Notes: generated from the letters alone by a model not told the origin. A stretch of DNA of 64,000 bases from JAANXG01 sp963731035 (GCA_963731035.1 CAVSUY010000016.1:107394-171393), one strand, 5' to 3'; positions 42,523-52,641 are shown, numbered from the stretch's first letter. A program made the numbers and translations.

Positions 42523-43077
42523 ATGCAGACACTTCTTGCCATCAGCCGCGGAATTGATGCACTGACCGCTTTCGTCGGCCGCTGGGTCTATTGGCTCATT
42601 CTCGCCGCAGTGCTGGTGAGTGCCGGTAATGCGATCGTGCGCAAAGTGCTCGATATCAGCTCCAATGCCTGGCTCGAGCTGCAATGGTACCTGTTCGGCG
42701 CCGCCTATCTGCTGGCCTCGGCCTACACGCTGCAACGCAACGATCATATCCGCATCGACATCCTCTCGAATGCCCTCCCCAAGCGGGTACGCGACTGGAT
42801 CGATGTCTTTGGACACATTGTCATGCTTCTGCCGTTCGCCGGACTGATGGTCTACGAGTCCTGGCCGTTCTTCTATAATTCGTTTATTTCGGGAGAAATG
42901 TCCGGCAGCGCCGGCGGCCTCATCCTGTGGCCCGCTCGACTGATGCTGTTCCTGGGGTTTACCCTGCTCCTGCTGCAGGGACTGTCGGAGCTCATCAAGA
43001 GGGTGGCGATCCTCCGCGGGGACATGGAGGAGCCGGGCGCGCCGTCAGAGCGGGCCGATCAAGTGCCGATCAAATGA
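42523..43077 (+). CDS. TRAP transporter small permease (DctQ)
   Basis: A 184-residue membrane protein with four hydrophobic segments (WVYWLILAAVLVSAGNAIV first). LELQWYLFGAAYLLASAYTL and NDHIRIDIL are DctQ signatures. It forms the permease with DctM for sodium-driven import of organic acids. The ATG at 42523 has GAGAGGAG 8 bases ahead, and the frame upstream lacks a signal. Confidence 0.92.
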   Translation: MQTLLAISRGIDALTAFVGRWVYWLILAAVLVSAGNAIVRKVLDISSNAWLELQWYLFGAAYLLASAYTLQRNDHIRIDILSNALPKRVRDWIDVFGHIVMLLPFAGLMVYESWPFFYNSFISGEMSGSAGGLILWPARLMLFLGFTLLLLQGLSELIKRVAILRGDMEEPGAPSERADQVPIK

Positions 43078-43105
43078 GGGGCCTTCGGAGCCGGAGGGCC
43101 GGCAC

Positions 43106-44779
43106 TTGACTGCGTTTCTCGTTGCCAACATGGCGCCGATCATGTTCGCTTCGCTGGTGGTGTTTCTGCTGCTTGGTTATCCCGTGGCGTTCGCCCTGGC
43201 CTTCGTGGGGCTCGGCTTTGGGGTGCTCGGTATCTCGCTCGGCATGTTCAATCCCCTGTTCCTGCAAGCCCTACCGGACCGCATCTGGGGCATTATGGGC
43301 AACGAGACCCTGCTCGCCATACCCTTCTTTACCTTCATGGGACTGATACTTGAACGATCGGGAATGGCGGAGGACCTGCTCGAGACCATCGGGCAGCTTT
43401 TCGGGCCGGTGCGCGGCGGGCTTGCCTTCGCGGTCGTGTTCGTCGGGGCGCTGCTGGCCGCGACCACCGGTGTGTTGGCCGCTTCCGTCATCGCAATGGG
43501 GCTGATCTCGCTGCCTATCATGATGCGCTATGGTTATGACCGGCGGCTGGCCACCGGCATCATTGCCGCCTCGGGAACCCTCGCCCAGATCATTCCGCCG
43601 AGCTTGGTGTTGATTGTGATGGCCGACCAGCTTGGCCGCTCCGTGGGGGACATGTACGAAGGCGCCATCTATCCGGGCCTCATTCTCGCGTCGCTGTATG
43701 CCGGCTACGTGGTGCTCCGATGCGTGTTCTCGCCCAAGGCATTGCCGGCCTTGCCTCCGGAGGCGCGTACACTCGGACCCGGGATCCTGTCGCTGGTTGT
43801 CGCTCTGGCCTTGTCCGTCGGTGTGGGCTTGTTGATTGATCATTTCTACGAAGGCGACCCGCAGTGGCGCTCAGTGACGGTCTTCTTCGGGGCCGTCGCT
43901 TTCGCCTATGTGATCGCGCACCTCAACCGGCAGCTCAAGCTCAATCTCCTGTCGCGGCTGGCCGAGCAGGTGATTATAGTTTTGATCCCGCCACTCGCCC
44001 TGATCTTCCTCGTGCTCGGCACCATCTTGGTCGGCGTCGCCACCCCCACGGAAGGCGGAGCCATGGGCGCCAGCGGCGCGCTCGTTCTAGCCTTTGCCAA
44101 GCGTCGGCTGAACCTCAATGTCATTCGCCAGGCCCTGGACTCCACCACCAAGCTCTCGTCATTCGTTCTCTTCATACTGATCGGCGCCCGCACCTTTTCA
44201 CTGACCTTTTACGGCGTCAACGGCCATGTCTGGGTGGAGGACCTGCTCACCGGCCTGCCGGGTGGACAGATCGGCTTCCTCTTGGTCGTCAATCTCCTTG
44301 TGTTCTTCCTCGCATTCTTCCTCGACTTCTTCGAGCTTGCGTTCATCATAATACCGCTGCTGGCGCCGGCCGCACAGGCGCTGGGCATCGATCTCATCTG
44401 GTTCGGGGTGCTGCTCAGTATCAACATGCAGACCTCGTTCATGCATCCGCCGTTCGGATTCGCTCTTTTCTACCTGCGCTCGGTTGCGGCACGCGAGCCG
44501 TACAATGACCCGGTGACGGGCAAGCGTACCGCTCCCATTACGACCGGCCAGATCTATATGGGCGCGATTCCGTTCGTGGTGATCCAGCTCATCATGGTCG
44601 GCATCACAGTGGCGTTCCCGATCATCGTCACACACTACAAGGAACCCCTGAACGCCAACCCGGAGACGATGAAGATCGTCGTGCCCCAGTCTGACAACGG
44701 CGGGACCATCCAGCCCCCGGAGCTCAATTTCAGCGAGCCCGAGCCTCCCAACTTCGGACCGCCTCCCAAATCCGACTGA
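43106..44779 (+). CDS. TRAP transporter large permease (DctM, TakM type)
   Basis: A 557-residue protein with a dozen or more hydrophobic segments. PFFTFMGLILERSGMAEDLLE, LPIMMRYGYDRRLATGIIAA and SGTLAQIIPPSLVLIV are DctM motifs. It is longer than the usual 425-residue DctM, which is typical of the keto-acid/lactate TakM branch. The start is TTG at 43106 with GGAGGG 9 bases ahead, 28 bases after DctQ; ATG 43130 is an alternative. Confidence 0.9.
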   Translation: MTAFLVANMAPIMFASLVVFLLLGYPVAFALAFVGLGFGVLGISLGMFNPLFLQALPDRIWGIMGNETLLAIPFFTFMGLILERSGMAEDLLETIGQLFGPVRGGLAFAVVFVGALLAATTGVLAASVIAMGLISLPIMMRYGYDRRLATGIIAASGTLAQIIPPSLVLIVMADQLGRSVGDMYEGAIYPGLILASLYAGYVVLRCVFSPKALPALPPEARTLGPGILSLVVALALSVGVGLLIDHFYEGDPQWRSVTVFFGAVAFAYVIAHLNRQLKLNLLSRLAEQVIIVLIPPLALIFLVLGTILVGVATPTEGGAMGASGALVLAFAKRRLNLNVIRQALDSTTKLSSFVLFILIGARTFSLTFYGVNGHVWVEDLLTGLPGGQIGFLLVVNLLVFFLAFFLDFFELAFIIIPLLAPAAQALGIDLIWFGVLLSINMQTSFMHPPFGFALFYLRSVAAREPYNDPVTGKRTAPITTGQIYMGAIPFVVIQLIMVGITVAFPIIVTHYKEPLNANPETMKIVVPQSDNGGTIQPPELNFSEPEPPNFGPPPKSD

Positions 44780-44800
44780 CGTCCGGGATCTGAAGAAGCC

Positions 44801-44836
44801 AAAAAAAAGCCCCGGAGCCTTGCGGGCTCCGGGGCT
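44801..44836 (-). terminator. Strong terminator between the convergent TRAP genes
   Basis: A 12-bp GC-rich stem (AGCCCCGGAGCC at 44808-44819 against its complement ending at 44836) is preceded on the plus strand by eight A residues, which become a U-run for the minus-strand dctP transcript. It may also slow plus-strand transcripts. Confidence 0.85.
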
Positions 44837-44856
44837 CGTATCGGACGACCCGAGTC

Positions 44857-45960
44857 CTAAAGGGCGTTCGAACGCTGCTTGTGTGCCATGAAGTTGTTGT
44901 AGGTGTTTTCGGCAACCTCATCCCAGAGAACCGCGTTGCGCCGGAAGTCGACCAACGACTCGTAGATGTTCTTGAAGTCGGCGCTTTGTGCGGACAATTC
45001 CTTGTAAGTGTCGTTGGCCGCCTTGAAGGAGGCCTCCAGAATGTCCTGCGAGAATGGCGAAAGCTTGGCCCCGTTCGCCACCAGGCGGCGCAATGCCGGG
45101 AGGTTGGCGGCATCATACTTGGCCATCATGTCGGCGTTGGCGTAGCCGGCCGCCGCCTCGACGATCTTCTGATAACCCTTGGGCAGTGAGTTCCATTTGT
45201 CGAGGTTGACGATGACGTGCAGCATGGGGCCGGGCTCCCACCAACCGGGATAGTAGTAGTAAGGTGCCACCTTGTAGAAGCCGAGCTTCTCGTCGTCGTA
45301 CGGCCCCACCCATTCGCAGGCGTCGATCGTGCCCTTCTCCAGCGAGGGATAAATGTCCCCACCGGCGATGAGCTGCGGAACGACGCCGATTTTGGCGATG
45401 ATCTTGCCGCCCATGCCGCCGATGCGGAACTTGAGGCCTTTCATATCGTCCAGGGAGTTGACCGGCTTGCGGAACCAGCCGCCCATCTGGCAGCCGGTAT
45501 TGCCGGCGGCAAAGGCGATGAATTTGTACTTCTCAAAGAACTTGTTCAGCGACTCTTTCGCGCCGCCGTGATACCACCAGGCGTTCATCTGCCGTGCGTT
45601 GAGGCCGAAGGGAATCGAGGTGGCCAGTGAGAACGCCGGGTCCTTGCCCCAGAAATAATACAGCGCCGTTTGGCCCATCTCGACCGTGCCGTCGGTGACC
45701 TTGTCCGCGACCTGAAGGCCGGGCACGATCTCACCGGCCGGAAAGGCCTGCACCTGGAACTTACCATCGGTGGCCTCAGTGACATATTTGGCGAAGACTT
45801 CCGTGCCACCGTAAAGTGTATCCAGGGCCTGGGGGAAGCTTGAGGTGATGCGCCACTTGAGCGATGGCATGCTCTCGGCGATGGCAGGCGCGGCGAGCGT
45901 TGTTGCGGCGGCGCCGCCTGCGACCGCACCGGCCGTCTTTATGAATTTGCGACGGTTCAT
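44857..45960 (-). CDS. TRAP transporter substrate-binding protein (TakP/DctP)
   Basis: A 367-residue periplasmic protein. The signal peptide has a twin-arginine motif (NRRKFIK) and a hydrophobic stretch ending APAIA. WRITSSFPQALDTLYGG, WEPGPMLHVIVNLDKW, RKPVNSLDDMKGLKFRIGG and ACEWVGPYDDEKLGFYK are motifs of the TakP branch, which binds 2-oxo acids or lactate, often with calcium. It converges on dctM, so it has its own promoter, unusual for TRAP loci where all three genes are mostly co-directional. Confidence 0.92.
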   Translation of the reverse strand: MNRRKFIKTAGAVAGGAAATTLAAPAIAESMPSLKWRITSSFPQALDTLYGGTEVFAKYVTEATDGKFQVQAFPAGEIVPGLQVADKVTDGTVEMGQTALYYFWGKDPAFSLATSIPFGLNARQMNAWWYHGGAKESLNKFFEKYKFIAFAAGNTGCQMGGWFRKPVNSLDDMKGLKFRIGGMGGKIIAKIGVVPQLIAGGDIYPSLEKGTIDACEWVGPYDDEKLGFYKVAPYYYYPGWWEPGPMLHVIVNLDKWNSLPKGYQKIVEAAAGYANADMMAKYDAANLPALRRLVANGAKLSPFSQDILEASFKAANDTYKELSAQSADFKNIYESLVDFRRNAVLWDEVAENTYNNFMAHKQRSNAL

Positions 45961-46476
45961 TTAGGGTTTCCTCCACGTGGGCAGGGCGCCCGAGTCGTGC
46001 ACGCCATGCCGGTTTCTTGGTTGTCGATCACGGCGAGAAGTTGCCGTTCTTCGTAAGGAATGCCGCCTGGTACTTGCCGCCAAACGACAATATGACCCAC
46101 ATTAAGCGACAACGAAGTATAACACAGGCCGCGCGGGCGGAAAGCATTTGTAATCAGGCCGATACCGGAAGGCTTCAAGGCCCCGTTAAGGTTGTGAGGG
46201 GCCCCCGGAAACCGCGGAGTGCGGCCGGGTCACCTCGGCGGAAAATGGTGAAGACAGACGCTGGCCTGTTCCCAGTCGTGTCAAGTTGCTCGTATCCACC
46301 CGATGTGGTGGGCAATCCGGTGGACATACAGTGTTTACGTTCGAGCAGATCCGACCATCTGTCACCCTGTCGACGGCGGTTTCGCGGCATGAGTATCGAT
46401 TCCCTTCCGGGATACCAAATACGAAGAGTAGCGGGTTTCCTCCACCGTCCATCGCCGGTCACGAATACCCCGACGA
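45961..46476. other. 516-base intergenic region
   Basis: No reading frame with family resemblance or a ribosome binding site was found. It must contain the dctP promoter; TATACT is visible on the minus strand near 46116-46121 with a weak -35. Several chance frames are open on both strands. Confidence 0.4.
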
Positions 46477-47730
46477 CTACCGCCGTCTGTCAAGCGATTC
46501 CTCCAATGCGGCTATCAACCGATCCACATCTGGCGCACTATTGTAGTGCACGAGGCTGATGCGTACGACACCCGATTCCGGGTCGATACCTAGTCCTTGC
46601 AAACAGCGCCAAGCGTAGAAGTGTCCCGCTCCCGTGGCGACCCTGCGCTCGGCCAGCGCCCGCGCCAACTCATCCGGCGTCCGGGTCGTTGGAACCAGGG
46701 CAATGGTGCCCGCCCGTTGCTCGGCGGCGGCCTCGGATCGACCGATGATGCGAAGGTCACCGCGGCCCCGGGCAAACTCCAGGACCCGGCTGGCCAGCGC
46801 CGTCTCGTGCATGGAGAACAGATGGTACATGTCCTCGGTCTGCTGGCGCAGCGAGCGTCCGGCACGATCGGGGAAGTGATGGCGATGCAGGTCCTCCATG
46901 TACCGACCCAGGCCTGCCAGTGCGCCGATCTCCGCATGCAGGGGACCGGCGGGATTCATCCGGTAGTGGGGCTTGTCGGCGTTGAAGAAATGTCCCTGCG
47001 GGGCCAGTTCGGCCAGGCGCTCGGACCTGCCCCACAATACTCCGAGATGGGTGGCGAAAGTCTTGTAGGTGCTGAACACGACGAAGTCGGGGCCCAGCGT
47101 ACGCACGTCGGGCATCCGGTGGGGCGCGAACGATACGCCATCCGCGACCGTGACCGCGCCGACGGACCGGGCCATGTCGCAGACGGCGCCTGCGTCGTTC
47201 ATGGTGCCTACGATGTTCGAGCACAGGCTGAAGCACACGACCCGCGTCCGGTTGCTGATGAGCCGGCCGAGGTCATCCAGGACGAGATCACCGGTGACGG
47301 GATTGATGCGCCATTCACGCAGCACCACGCCGAACTCTTCCAAGCGGCGCCAGCAGCCGATGTTGGCCTCGTGATCCTGGTTGGTGACGATGATCTCGTC
47401 GCCGGCCGAGAGAGCGGGTCGCAGCGCCTGGGCCAGGACGTAGAGGTTCATGGTGGTGGACGGTCCCAGGGTGACTTCGTCCGGGTCGGCGTTGATCATT
47501 CCGGCGGCGACCGCATAGCCGGCATCCATGGCTTCCCCGGCCTGCTGCTGCATGTAGGAATAGCCGTAGGGCTGCACCTTGTACTCCGTAAAGAAGCGGT
47601 GCAGGCTGTCGCTTACCTGCCGGGGCACGTATGAGCCGCCGGCGTTCTCGAAGAAGGCCCACTGCGATGTCTCGGGGTGCTCGAAAGCGGGGTAGTGGCT
47701 GCGTACGTGGGATACGTCGAGTGTGGTCAT
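46477..47730 (-). CDS. Class V PLP-dependent aminotransferase / cysteine desulfurase-like protein
   Basis: A 417-residue fold-type I PLP enzyme. FFENAGGSYVP opens the fold, NQDHEANIGCWRRL contains the PLP-stacking His, VVFSTYKTFATHLG the PLP Lys223 and VTVADGVSFAPHR the PLP Asp197. Similar proteins are annotated as cysteine desulfurase-like or isopenicillin-N-epimerase-like. I see no mobile-loop cysteine motif (RxGxHC-type); near that place stands TGAGHFYAW. So desulfurase activity is doubtful and the substrate is unknown. The start is set at the ATG at 47730. Confidence 0.8.
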   Translation of the reverse strand: MTTLDVSHVRSHYPAFEHPETSQWAFFENAGGSYVPRQVSDSLHRFFTEYKVQPYGYSYMQQQAGEAMDAGYAVAAGMINADPDEVTLGPSTTMNLYVLAQALRPALSAGDEIIVTNQDHEANIGCWRRLEEFGVVLREWRINPVTGDLVLDDLGRLISNRTRVVCFSLCSNIVGTMNDAGAVCDMARSVGAVTVADGVSFAPHRMPDVRTLGPDFVVFSTYKTFATHLGVLWGRSERLAELAPQGHFFNADKPHYRMNPAGPLHAEIGALAGLGRYMEDLHRHHFPDRAGRSLRQQTEDMYHLFSMHETALASRVLEFARGRGDLRIIGRSEAAAEQRAGTIALVPTTRTPDELARALAERRVATGAGHFYAWRCLQGLGIDPESGVVRISLVHYNSAPDVDRLIAALEESLDRRR

Positions 47731-47969
47731 GGCGGCAGAGCATTCGGAAGTCGGCGCAAGACTACTTGGACATGGGTTCGAACTCAAGCCGAGCGTACTG
47801 CGTCGAGACCCGGACGCGGGAGCGGTTTCAACCGCGATGTCCTTGAAAGAATCGCGGTCGGCAGCAATTGCTCCCGGCAACCTGCTGCACTTCCTCCGTT
47901 CATGGAGCTCGAAACCACTCCTGCAACCCGGGGTTCGGCGGGGCGCCGGGCCTGCAGGCTCGACCTACT

Positions 47970-48416
47970 TCAATGCTTCACCGTGATCACGCTGCACTGG
48001 GCTTTGTGATTGACCTTGTGGGCAACGCTGCCCATCAGCAGGCTTTCCACATCGCCGATGCCCCGGTGTCCCATGGCGATCAGATCGCAGCCCAGGGCCT
48101 TGGCGGTCTTAACAATCGCGGCGGCGGGATCGCCGCTCTCGATACGGCGGGCGATGTGCACCTCGGTATCCGAGGCGCGTGCAGCACCCGCGTCCACGAT
48201 CCGCTCCGCTACCTGCTTCTCGTACAGGTAGGGAGTGGGTTCCAGGTGCTCCGCCCGCGCGTACTCTTTCAACGCTTCGGGCAAGGGTCCTCCGGGAATC
48301 ACGTGGAGCAGGGTTAACTGCGCGTCGTTCCGTTCCGCGATGAGCAGGGCGACCTCGACGGCGTCTAATGAATGCGGAGAACCATCGGTGGCCACCAGTA
48401 TGTTCTGAAATTTCAT
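47970..48416 (-). CDS. Universal stress protein (UspA family)
   Basis: A 148-residue single Usp domain. ILVATDGSPHS at the start and GHRGIGDVESLLMGSVAHKV near the end form the ATP-binding G-x2-G-x9-G-S motif. Usp proteins are induced by starvation and stress; ATP-binding ones act as sensors or chaperones. It lies alone between the PLP enzyme and a degraded signalling gene. Confidence 0.92.
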   Translation of the reverse strand: MKFQNILVATDGSPHSLDAVEVALLIAERNDAQLTLLHVIPGGPLPEALKEYARAEHLEPTPYLYEKQVAERIVDAGAARASDTEVHIARRIESGDPAAAIVKTAKALGCDLIAMGHRGIGDVESLLMGSVAHKVNHKAQCSVITVKH

Positions 48417-48501
48417 CGTCTCTCGGCTTGGTTATCGGCTCCGGCGCGAAAACTTATACCGCGGGGTGGGAAACGCGGTTGATGCAGATCAACGAATGGG
48501 G

Positions 48502-48793
48502 CTGGTCCGGCATCCCCTGACGGGTGCGATGCCGGACCTGAAGTGTTTCAAGCAGGTGAACGAGGAATTCGGCATGTCCGGCGGCGACGAGGGGCTGTGA
48601 TGGGTATGGCGCTGTTGCGGCAGGCTTCGAGACCACCGAGCAGATGGAGCACGTCAAGCGATCGGGCTGTGATACATTGCAGGGGTTCTGGCTCGGGAGG
48701 CCCGCACCGGCGGAGGATCTGCGGCCACTGCTGGCCCGAAGTACTCCCTCAGGGTTGCCGCGTGACAACGCGCTTTCGACCAGGCTTGGATGA
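48502..48793 (+). pseudogene. Degraded GGDEF-EAL gene
   Basis: Bases 48502-48600 read HPLTGAMPD, then LKCFKQVNEEFGMSGGDEGL, then a stop. This looks like a collapsed GGDEF domain (DPLTGLPN ... DRFKQVNDxFGHxxGD). In another frame 48611-48793 reads AVAAGFETTEQMEHVKRSGC, then DTLQGFWLGRPAPAEDL and a stop: the C terminus of an EAL domain (VAEGVETxEQLxxLxxxGCDxxQGxxxxRP). Most of both domains is deleted and the frame is broken. It is a relic, distinct in sequence from the intact PAS-GGDEF-EAL gene 750 bases downstream. Confidence 0.75.
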
Positions 48794-48883
48794 GCCGCAG
48801 GTGCCGGAGGATACGACCTCGCAAGTGATGTCGGATATTCGTATTGCCGGCATGTCACAACGAATGCAGGAGGTGCGACCCGA

Positions 48884-49234
48884 ATGACCGAAAATGATTC
48901 ATCTCTAAATGATTCATCCTTCCTGGAGCGGCTCCGGCTTCGACTTGCCGAGCAGGGCGGTGACTCGGCGGCCCATGACAAGCGCCATCCTGCCAGAACG
49001 AGCCCGGAATATCAGCAGATCAAGTGGCAGGCAGCCTCGGAAGTCGATGCGCTGTGCGACCGCATTATTCGGGAAATCCAGAACGGACTCGACGATATCA
49101 ACAACGTGGTCGTGCCCATCGCCGAGCCCATGGCCGAGCAGCTCGCCACCGGTGCCGTTTTGGACATATTCGAAGCGGCTGCCCGGGTGCTCCAGGAACA
49201 GATCCGGAAGGGAACTGATCACCGTTCATCCTGA
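48884..49234 (+). CDS. Hypothetical protein with strong ribosome binding site
   Basis: A 116-residue acidic protein, predicted mostly helical, without signal peptide or membrane segment and without recognised domain. AGGAGG lies 11 bases before the ATG. The middle (EYQQIKWQAASEVDALCDRI and EIQNGLDDINNVVVPIAEP) has an amphipathic pattern. It stands between the EAL relic and the large c-di-GMP receptor. Confidence 0.6.
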   Translation: MTENDSSLNDSSFLERLRLRLAEQGGDSAAHDKRHPARTSPEYQQIKWQAASEVDALCDRIIREIQNGLDDINNVVVPIAEPMAEQLATGAVLDIFEAAARVLQEQIRKGTDHRSS

Positions 49235-49545
49235 CCGGGCCTCCCCGGAAGGATTCGATCCAACGCGGCCCGTGGCGGCCCCGCCCCGGGGGTCGCAGTT
49301 TTCCGCGGCTCGCCTCAACCCGCCCGCATGGCCACCGCGATATTGCCGCGACGACGCGGCAGCCTGTATGATTTTTGCAGAAGGCCTTACGGAGATGCGG
49401 AAGTGTACAAGGTGTCCGGGATACGACTCACAGGTTGCAGTATCGAATGCTTGTTGGCCGGCCGACGGATTGTCGTCCTGCGTGCGCGGAACGTGCGGGA
49501 CAAAAACAACTATGCCTGCGTCGAATCTCCCGCAGGAACCGGTCA
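49235..49545. other. 311-base region before the PAS-GGDEF-EAL gene
   Basis: The frame of the following gene stays open through here to 49375, but the translation (Arg/Cys-rich, no domain) looks like read-back into non-coding sequence. No repeat or RNA gene was seen. Confidence 0.4.
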
Positions 49546-52500
49546 GTGAAGCTGACCCCGGCCGCGCGGGCCGCCCGGATAGCGCTGATCTACCTGGTGT
49601 TCGGCACGTTTTGGATCGTTGGCAGCGACACCATGCTGGGATGGCTCGTATCAGATGCCACCAGTCTGACTTATCTGCAGTCCGTCAAGGGCGCCGTTTT
49701 CGTGCTGGTAACGGGCGCTGTTTTCTATTATCTGGGCCACAGGGAAATCAAGCGCCAGTACGAAGCCGACCGGGAAGCCCGCGCGCGCGAACGCGCGCTG
49801 GAATCTCTCTTTGAGGTCACGTTCGACCACGCCGCCGTGGGCATGGCGCACAGTTCGCTGGAGGGCCGGTTCCTTCGGGTGAACCGGGCTTATTGCGATA
49901 TGGTGGGCTACTCCCAGGACGAGTTGTCGACCCTGAAGTATCAGGACATCACCCATCCGGACGATCTGGCAAGGGACGAGGAGCAGACGAAGCGTATGCT
50001 GGCGGGGGAGTTCGACTCGTTCACGATGGACAAACGATTTATCCGCAAGGACGGCACGGTGGTGTGGGCGACCCTGATGTCATCCATAGTGCCGGGAGCC
50101 AATGGGAACGAGGACTATTACATAGCCGCCATCACCGATATCTCTGACCGCAAGGCCGCGGAGGGAGCGCTGCGCGCTTCGGAAAGCAAGTTCAGGGCCC
50201 TGGTGGAGCAATCCATTGTCGGAATCTACGTGTTCGATCAGGACGGCTTTCGCTACGTCAACCGGCGGCTGGCCGAGATGTTCGGCTATTCCGAGGACGA
50301 GTTGATCGATCACATGTCTCCCCCGGATCTGATTGCTCCGGAGGATCAGGGCGCGGTGAAGGCGCAGATCCGACGGCGCCTGGACGGCAGTGTTCCGAGC
50401 GCGCACTACACGGCCCGCGGCCTGCGCAAGGACGGCACCAAAATCTGGCTGGAGCTGCATGGAACACGCATGGGGGTCGATGAGCGGCAGGCCATTACGG
50501 GAATGGCGCTGGATGTCACGGAACGCGTGCAGTCGGAGCAGCGTATACGCGACAGTGAAGCGCGTTTCAGGGCCATTTACGAAGGCGTCAACGATGCGAT
50601 TCTGATCGTCGATCCCGCAACGGGCGTTATTCTTGATGTCAACCGCAAGGCGATTGAGATGGGCGGTTACAGCGCCGAGGAAGTCAGGCGGCTTACGATA
50701 CCGGACGTCAGCGCGGGCGATCCGCGCGAGGTGCAGGCGGCTGTGGACAAACGCATCGAGGCCGCGATGCGCGGGGAGCCTCAGATCTTCGAGTGGGAGG
50801 TACGGGACCGCCGGGGCCTCACCTTCTGGACGGAGATCAACATGCGATCAGCGCGCATCGACGGCGTGAACCGGATCCTGGTTCTCGCGCGGGATATCAG
50901 CGAGCGGCGGGCCTCCGAAGAACAACTGCGCCTGGCGGGCCAGGTCTTCACCAGCACCCGGGAAGGTGTCGTTGTAACCGATACCGAAAACCGGATACTG
51001 AGCGTCAACCCGGCATTCACCGAGATCACGGGCTATTCGGAAGAGGAAGTGCTCGGCAAGACGCCCAAACTGCTGCAGTCGGGTTTCCATGACCGCCTCT
51101 TCTATCAAGGCATATGGCAATCCATTACCAGGACCAACCACTGGCAGGGGGAGATCTGGAACCGCCGGAAGTCGGGGGAGCCCTATCCCGAATGGCTGAC
51201 CATCAGTGCGGTCCATGACGAGCGAGGGAAGGTGACCAACTACGTCGGCGTGTTCACTGATGTGAGCCGTATCAAGCATTCGGAAGCCGAAGTACAGCGA
51301 CTGGCGCACTACGATCCCCTGACGAACTTTCCCAACCGGGTCCTGCTCATGTCGCGCCTGGAGCATGCCATTGACCTGGGACGTCGACGCGGGAAACGGA
51401 TAGCCCTGGCGTTCTGCGGACTCGATCGCTTCAAGTACATCAATGACAGCTTCGGCTACGGCGCCGGGGACGAGCTGCTGCAGACGGTGTCGCGGCGAAT
51501 CCGGTCGATCCTGCAGAACGAGGATACGCTGGCGCGATTCGGCGGCGACGAATTCGTAGTGCTCATCGAATCAGACCACGAGCCGGAGGAGATCGCGCAG
51601 GTAGCTCAAGCCATCGTGGCACTGGGCGAGACTTCCATCGAACTGTCAACCGGCCAGATGGTGTTCGCCGGAATAAGCGTCGGCGTCGGCATATTTCCCA
51701 CAGACGCCGATGACGCCGCAGCGCTGATCACCAACGCCAACGCGGCCATGCAACAGGCGAAGATCGAGGGGCGGCATACCTATCGCTTCTATACCGAAGG
51801 CTTGACCGAAGCGGCGCGAGAGCGCCTGCAGATGGAGGCCCGCCTGCGCCATGCAGTCGAGAGCAATCAGTTCGAGCTGTATTATCAGCCAATGATGGAG
51901 GTTCCCGGCGGGCGGATCATTGGTGCCGAGGCACTGGTGCGCTGGCACGATCCGGAAAATGGGATCGTCGGGCCGGACCGTTTCATACCTGTGGCGGAGG
52001 ACACCGGCTTGATCGTGCCCCTGGGTCACTGGGTGCTGGAGACCGCGTGTAAGCAGGCCGCCCGCTGGAAATCGGCGGGCTTTGATGAACTGAACATTGC
52101 CGTCAACCTCTCCAGCCGCCAGTTCGAGACCGGTGACCTGAAGCGAGAGGTGGCCTTGGTTCTCGAGGATACCGGGTTGGATCCCGACCGACTGGAACTC
52201 GAAATCACCGAATCGGTGTTGATGGAGCACGGCGAGCGTTCCATAGAAATGCTCAACGGGCTGAGAGAAATCGGCGTACGCGTGTCCATCGACGACTTCG
52301 GCACCGGCTATTCCTCGCTCGCGTATCTGAAGCGCTTCGCCATCAACAAGTTCAAGATAGACCGCATATTCATAAAGGAGCTTCCCGGCAACCGGGAAGA
52401 CGCCGAGATCGTCTCAACCATGATCGGTATGGCCCACAATCTGAATCTTCAGGTCGTGGCCGAGGGGGTCGAGACACCCAGCCAATTGGAGTTTCTCAAA

Positions 52501-52611
52501 GCGCAAGGCTGTGACGAATTCCAGGGGTATCTCATGAGCCCGCCGGTTCCGGCTGCCGACTTCGAAGCGCTGGTGCAGGAACCCCGGCGGGCCGCCGAAG
52601 CCTCTGAGTGA
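49546..52611 (+). CDS. Membrane PAS-GGDEF-EAL c-di-GMP signalling protein
   Basis: About 1021 residues. Two membrane segments at the start (ARIALIYLVFGTFWIVGSD; VFVLVTGAVFYYLG) are followed by four PAS domains (about 88-580; for example FRALVEQSIVGIYVFDQDGF and FRAIYEGVNDAILIVD). A GGDEF domain follows (RFGGDEFVVLI near 664-674) and an EAL domain with EALVRW near 795 and DDFGTGYSSLAYLKR. Both catalytic motifs are intact, so it could make and degrade c-di-GMP, with the PAS domains sensing. The inhibitory RxxD site was not clearly found before GGDEF. The GTG at 49546 has AGGAA 8 bases ahead. Confidence 0.92.
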   Translation: MKLTPAARAARIALIYLVFGTFWIVGSDTMLGWLVSDATSLTYLQSVKGAVFVLVTGAVFYYLGHREIKRQYEADREARARERALESLFEVTFDHAAVGMAHSSLEGRFLRVNRAYCDMVGYSQDELSTLKYQDITHPDDLARDEEQTKRMLAGEFDSFTMDKRFIRKDGTVVWATLMSSIVPGANGNEDYYIAAITDISDRKAAEGALRASESKFRALVEQSIVGIYVFDQDGFRYVNRRLAEMFGYSEDELIDHMSPPDLIAPEDQGAVKAQIRRRLDGSVPSAHYTARGLRKDGTKIWLELHGTRMGVDERQAITGMALDVTERVQSEQRIRDSEARFRAIYEGVNDAILIVDPATGVILDVNRKAIEMGGYSAEEVRRLTIPDVSAGDPREVQAAVDKRIEAAMRGEPQIFEWEVRDRRGLTFWTEINMRSARIDGVNRILVLARDISERRASEEQLRLAGQVFTSTREGVVVTDTENRILSVNPAFTEITGYSEEEVLGKTPKLLQSGFHDRLFYQGIWQSITRTNHWQGEIWNRRKSGEPYPEWLTISAVHDERGKVTNYVGVFTDVSRIKHSEAEVQRLAHYDPLTNFPNRVLLMSRLEHAIDLGRRRGKRIALAFCGLDRFKYINDSFGYGAGDELLQTVSRRIRSILQNEDTLARFGGDEFVVLIESDHEPEEIAQVAQAIVALGETSIELSTGQMVFAGISVGVGIFPTDADDAAALITNANAAMQQAKIEGRHTYRFYTEGLTEAARERLQMEARLRHAVESNQFELYYQPMMEVPGGRIIGAEALVRWHDPENGIVGPDRFIPVAEDTGLIVPLGHWVLETACKQAARWKSAGFDELNIAVNLSSRQFETGDLKREVALVLEDTGLDPDRLELEITESVLMEHGERSIEMLNGLREIGVRVSIDDFGTGYSSLAYLKRFAINKFKIDRIFIKELPGNREDAEIVSTMIGMAHNLNLQVVAEGVETPSQLEFLKAQGCDEFQGYLMSPPVPAADFEALVQEPRRAAEASE

Positions 52612-52641
52612 GCCGCGCCGCCGGGCCCGAGCCTGTCTGCA

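Noticed and set aside
46017..46559. 180-codon plus-strand frame upstream of the PLP enzyme
   Set aside because: No ribosome binding site, mixed composition and overlap with the end of a real gene.
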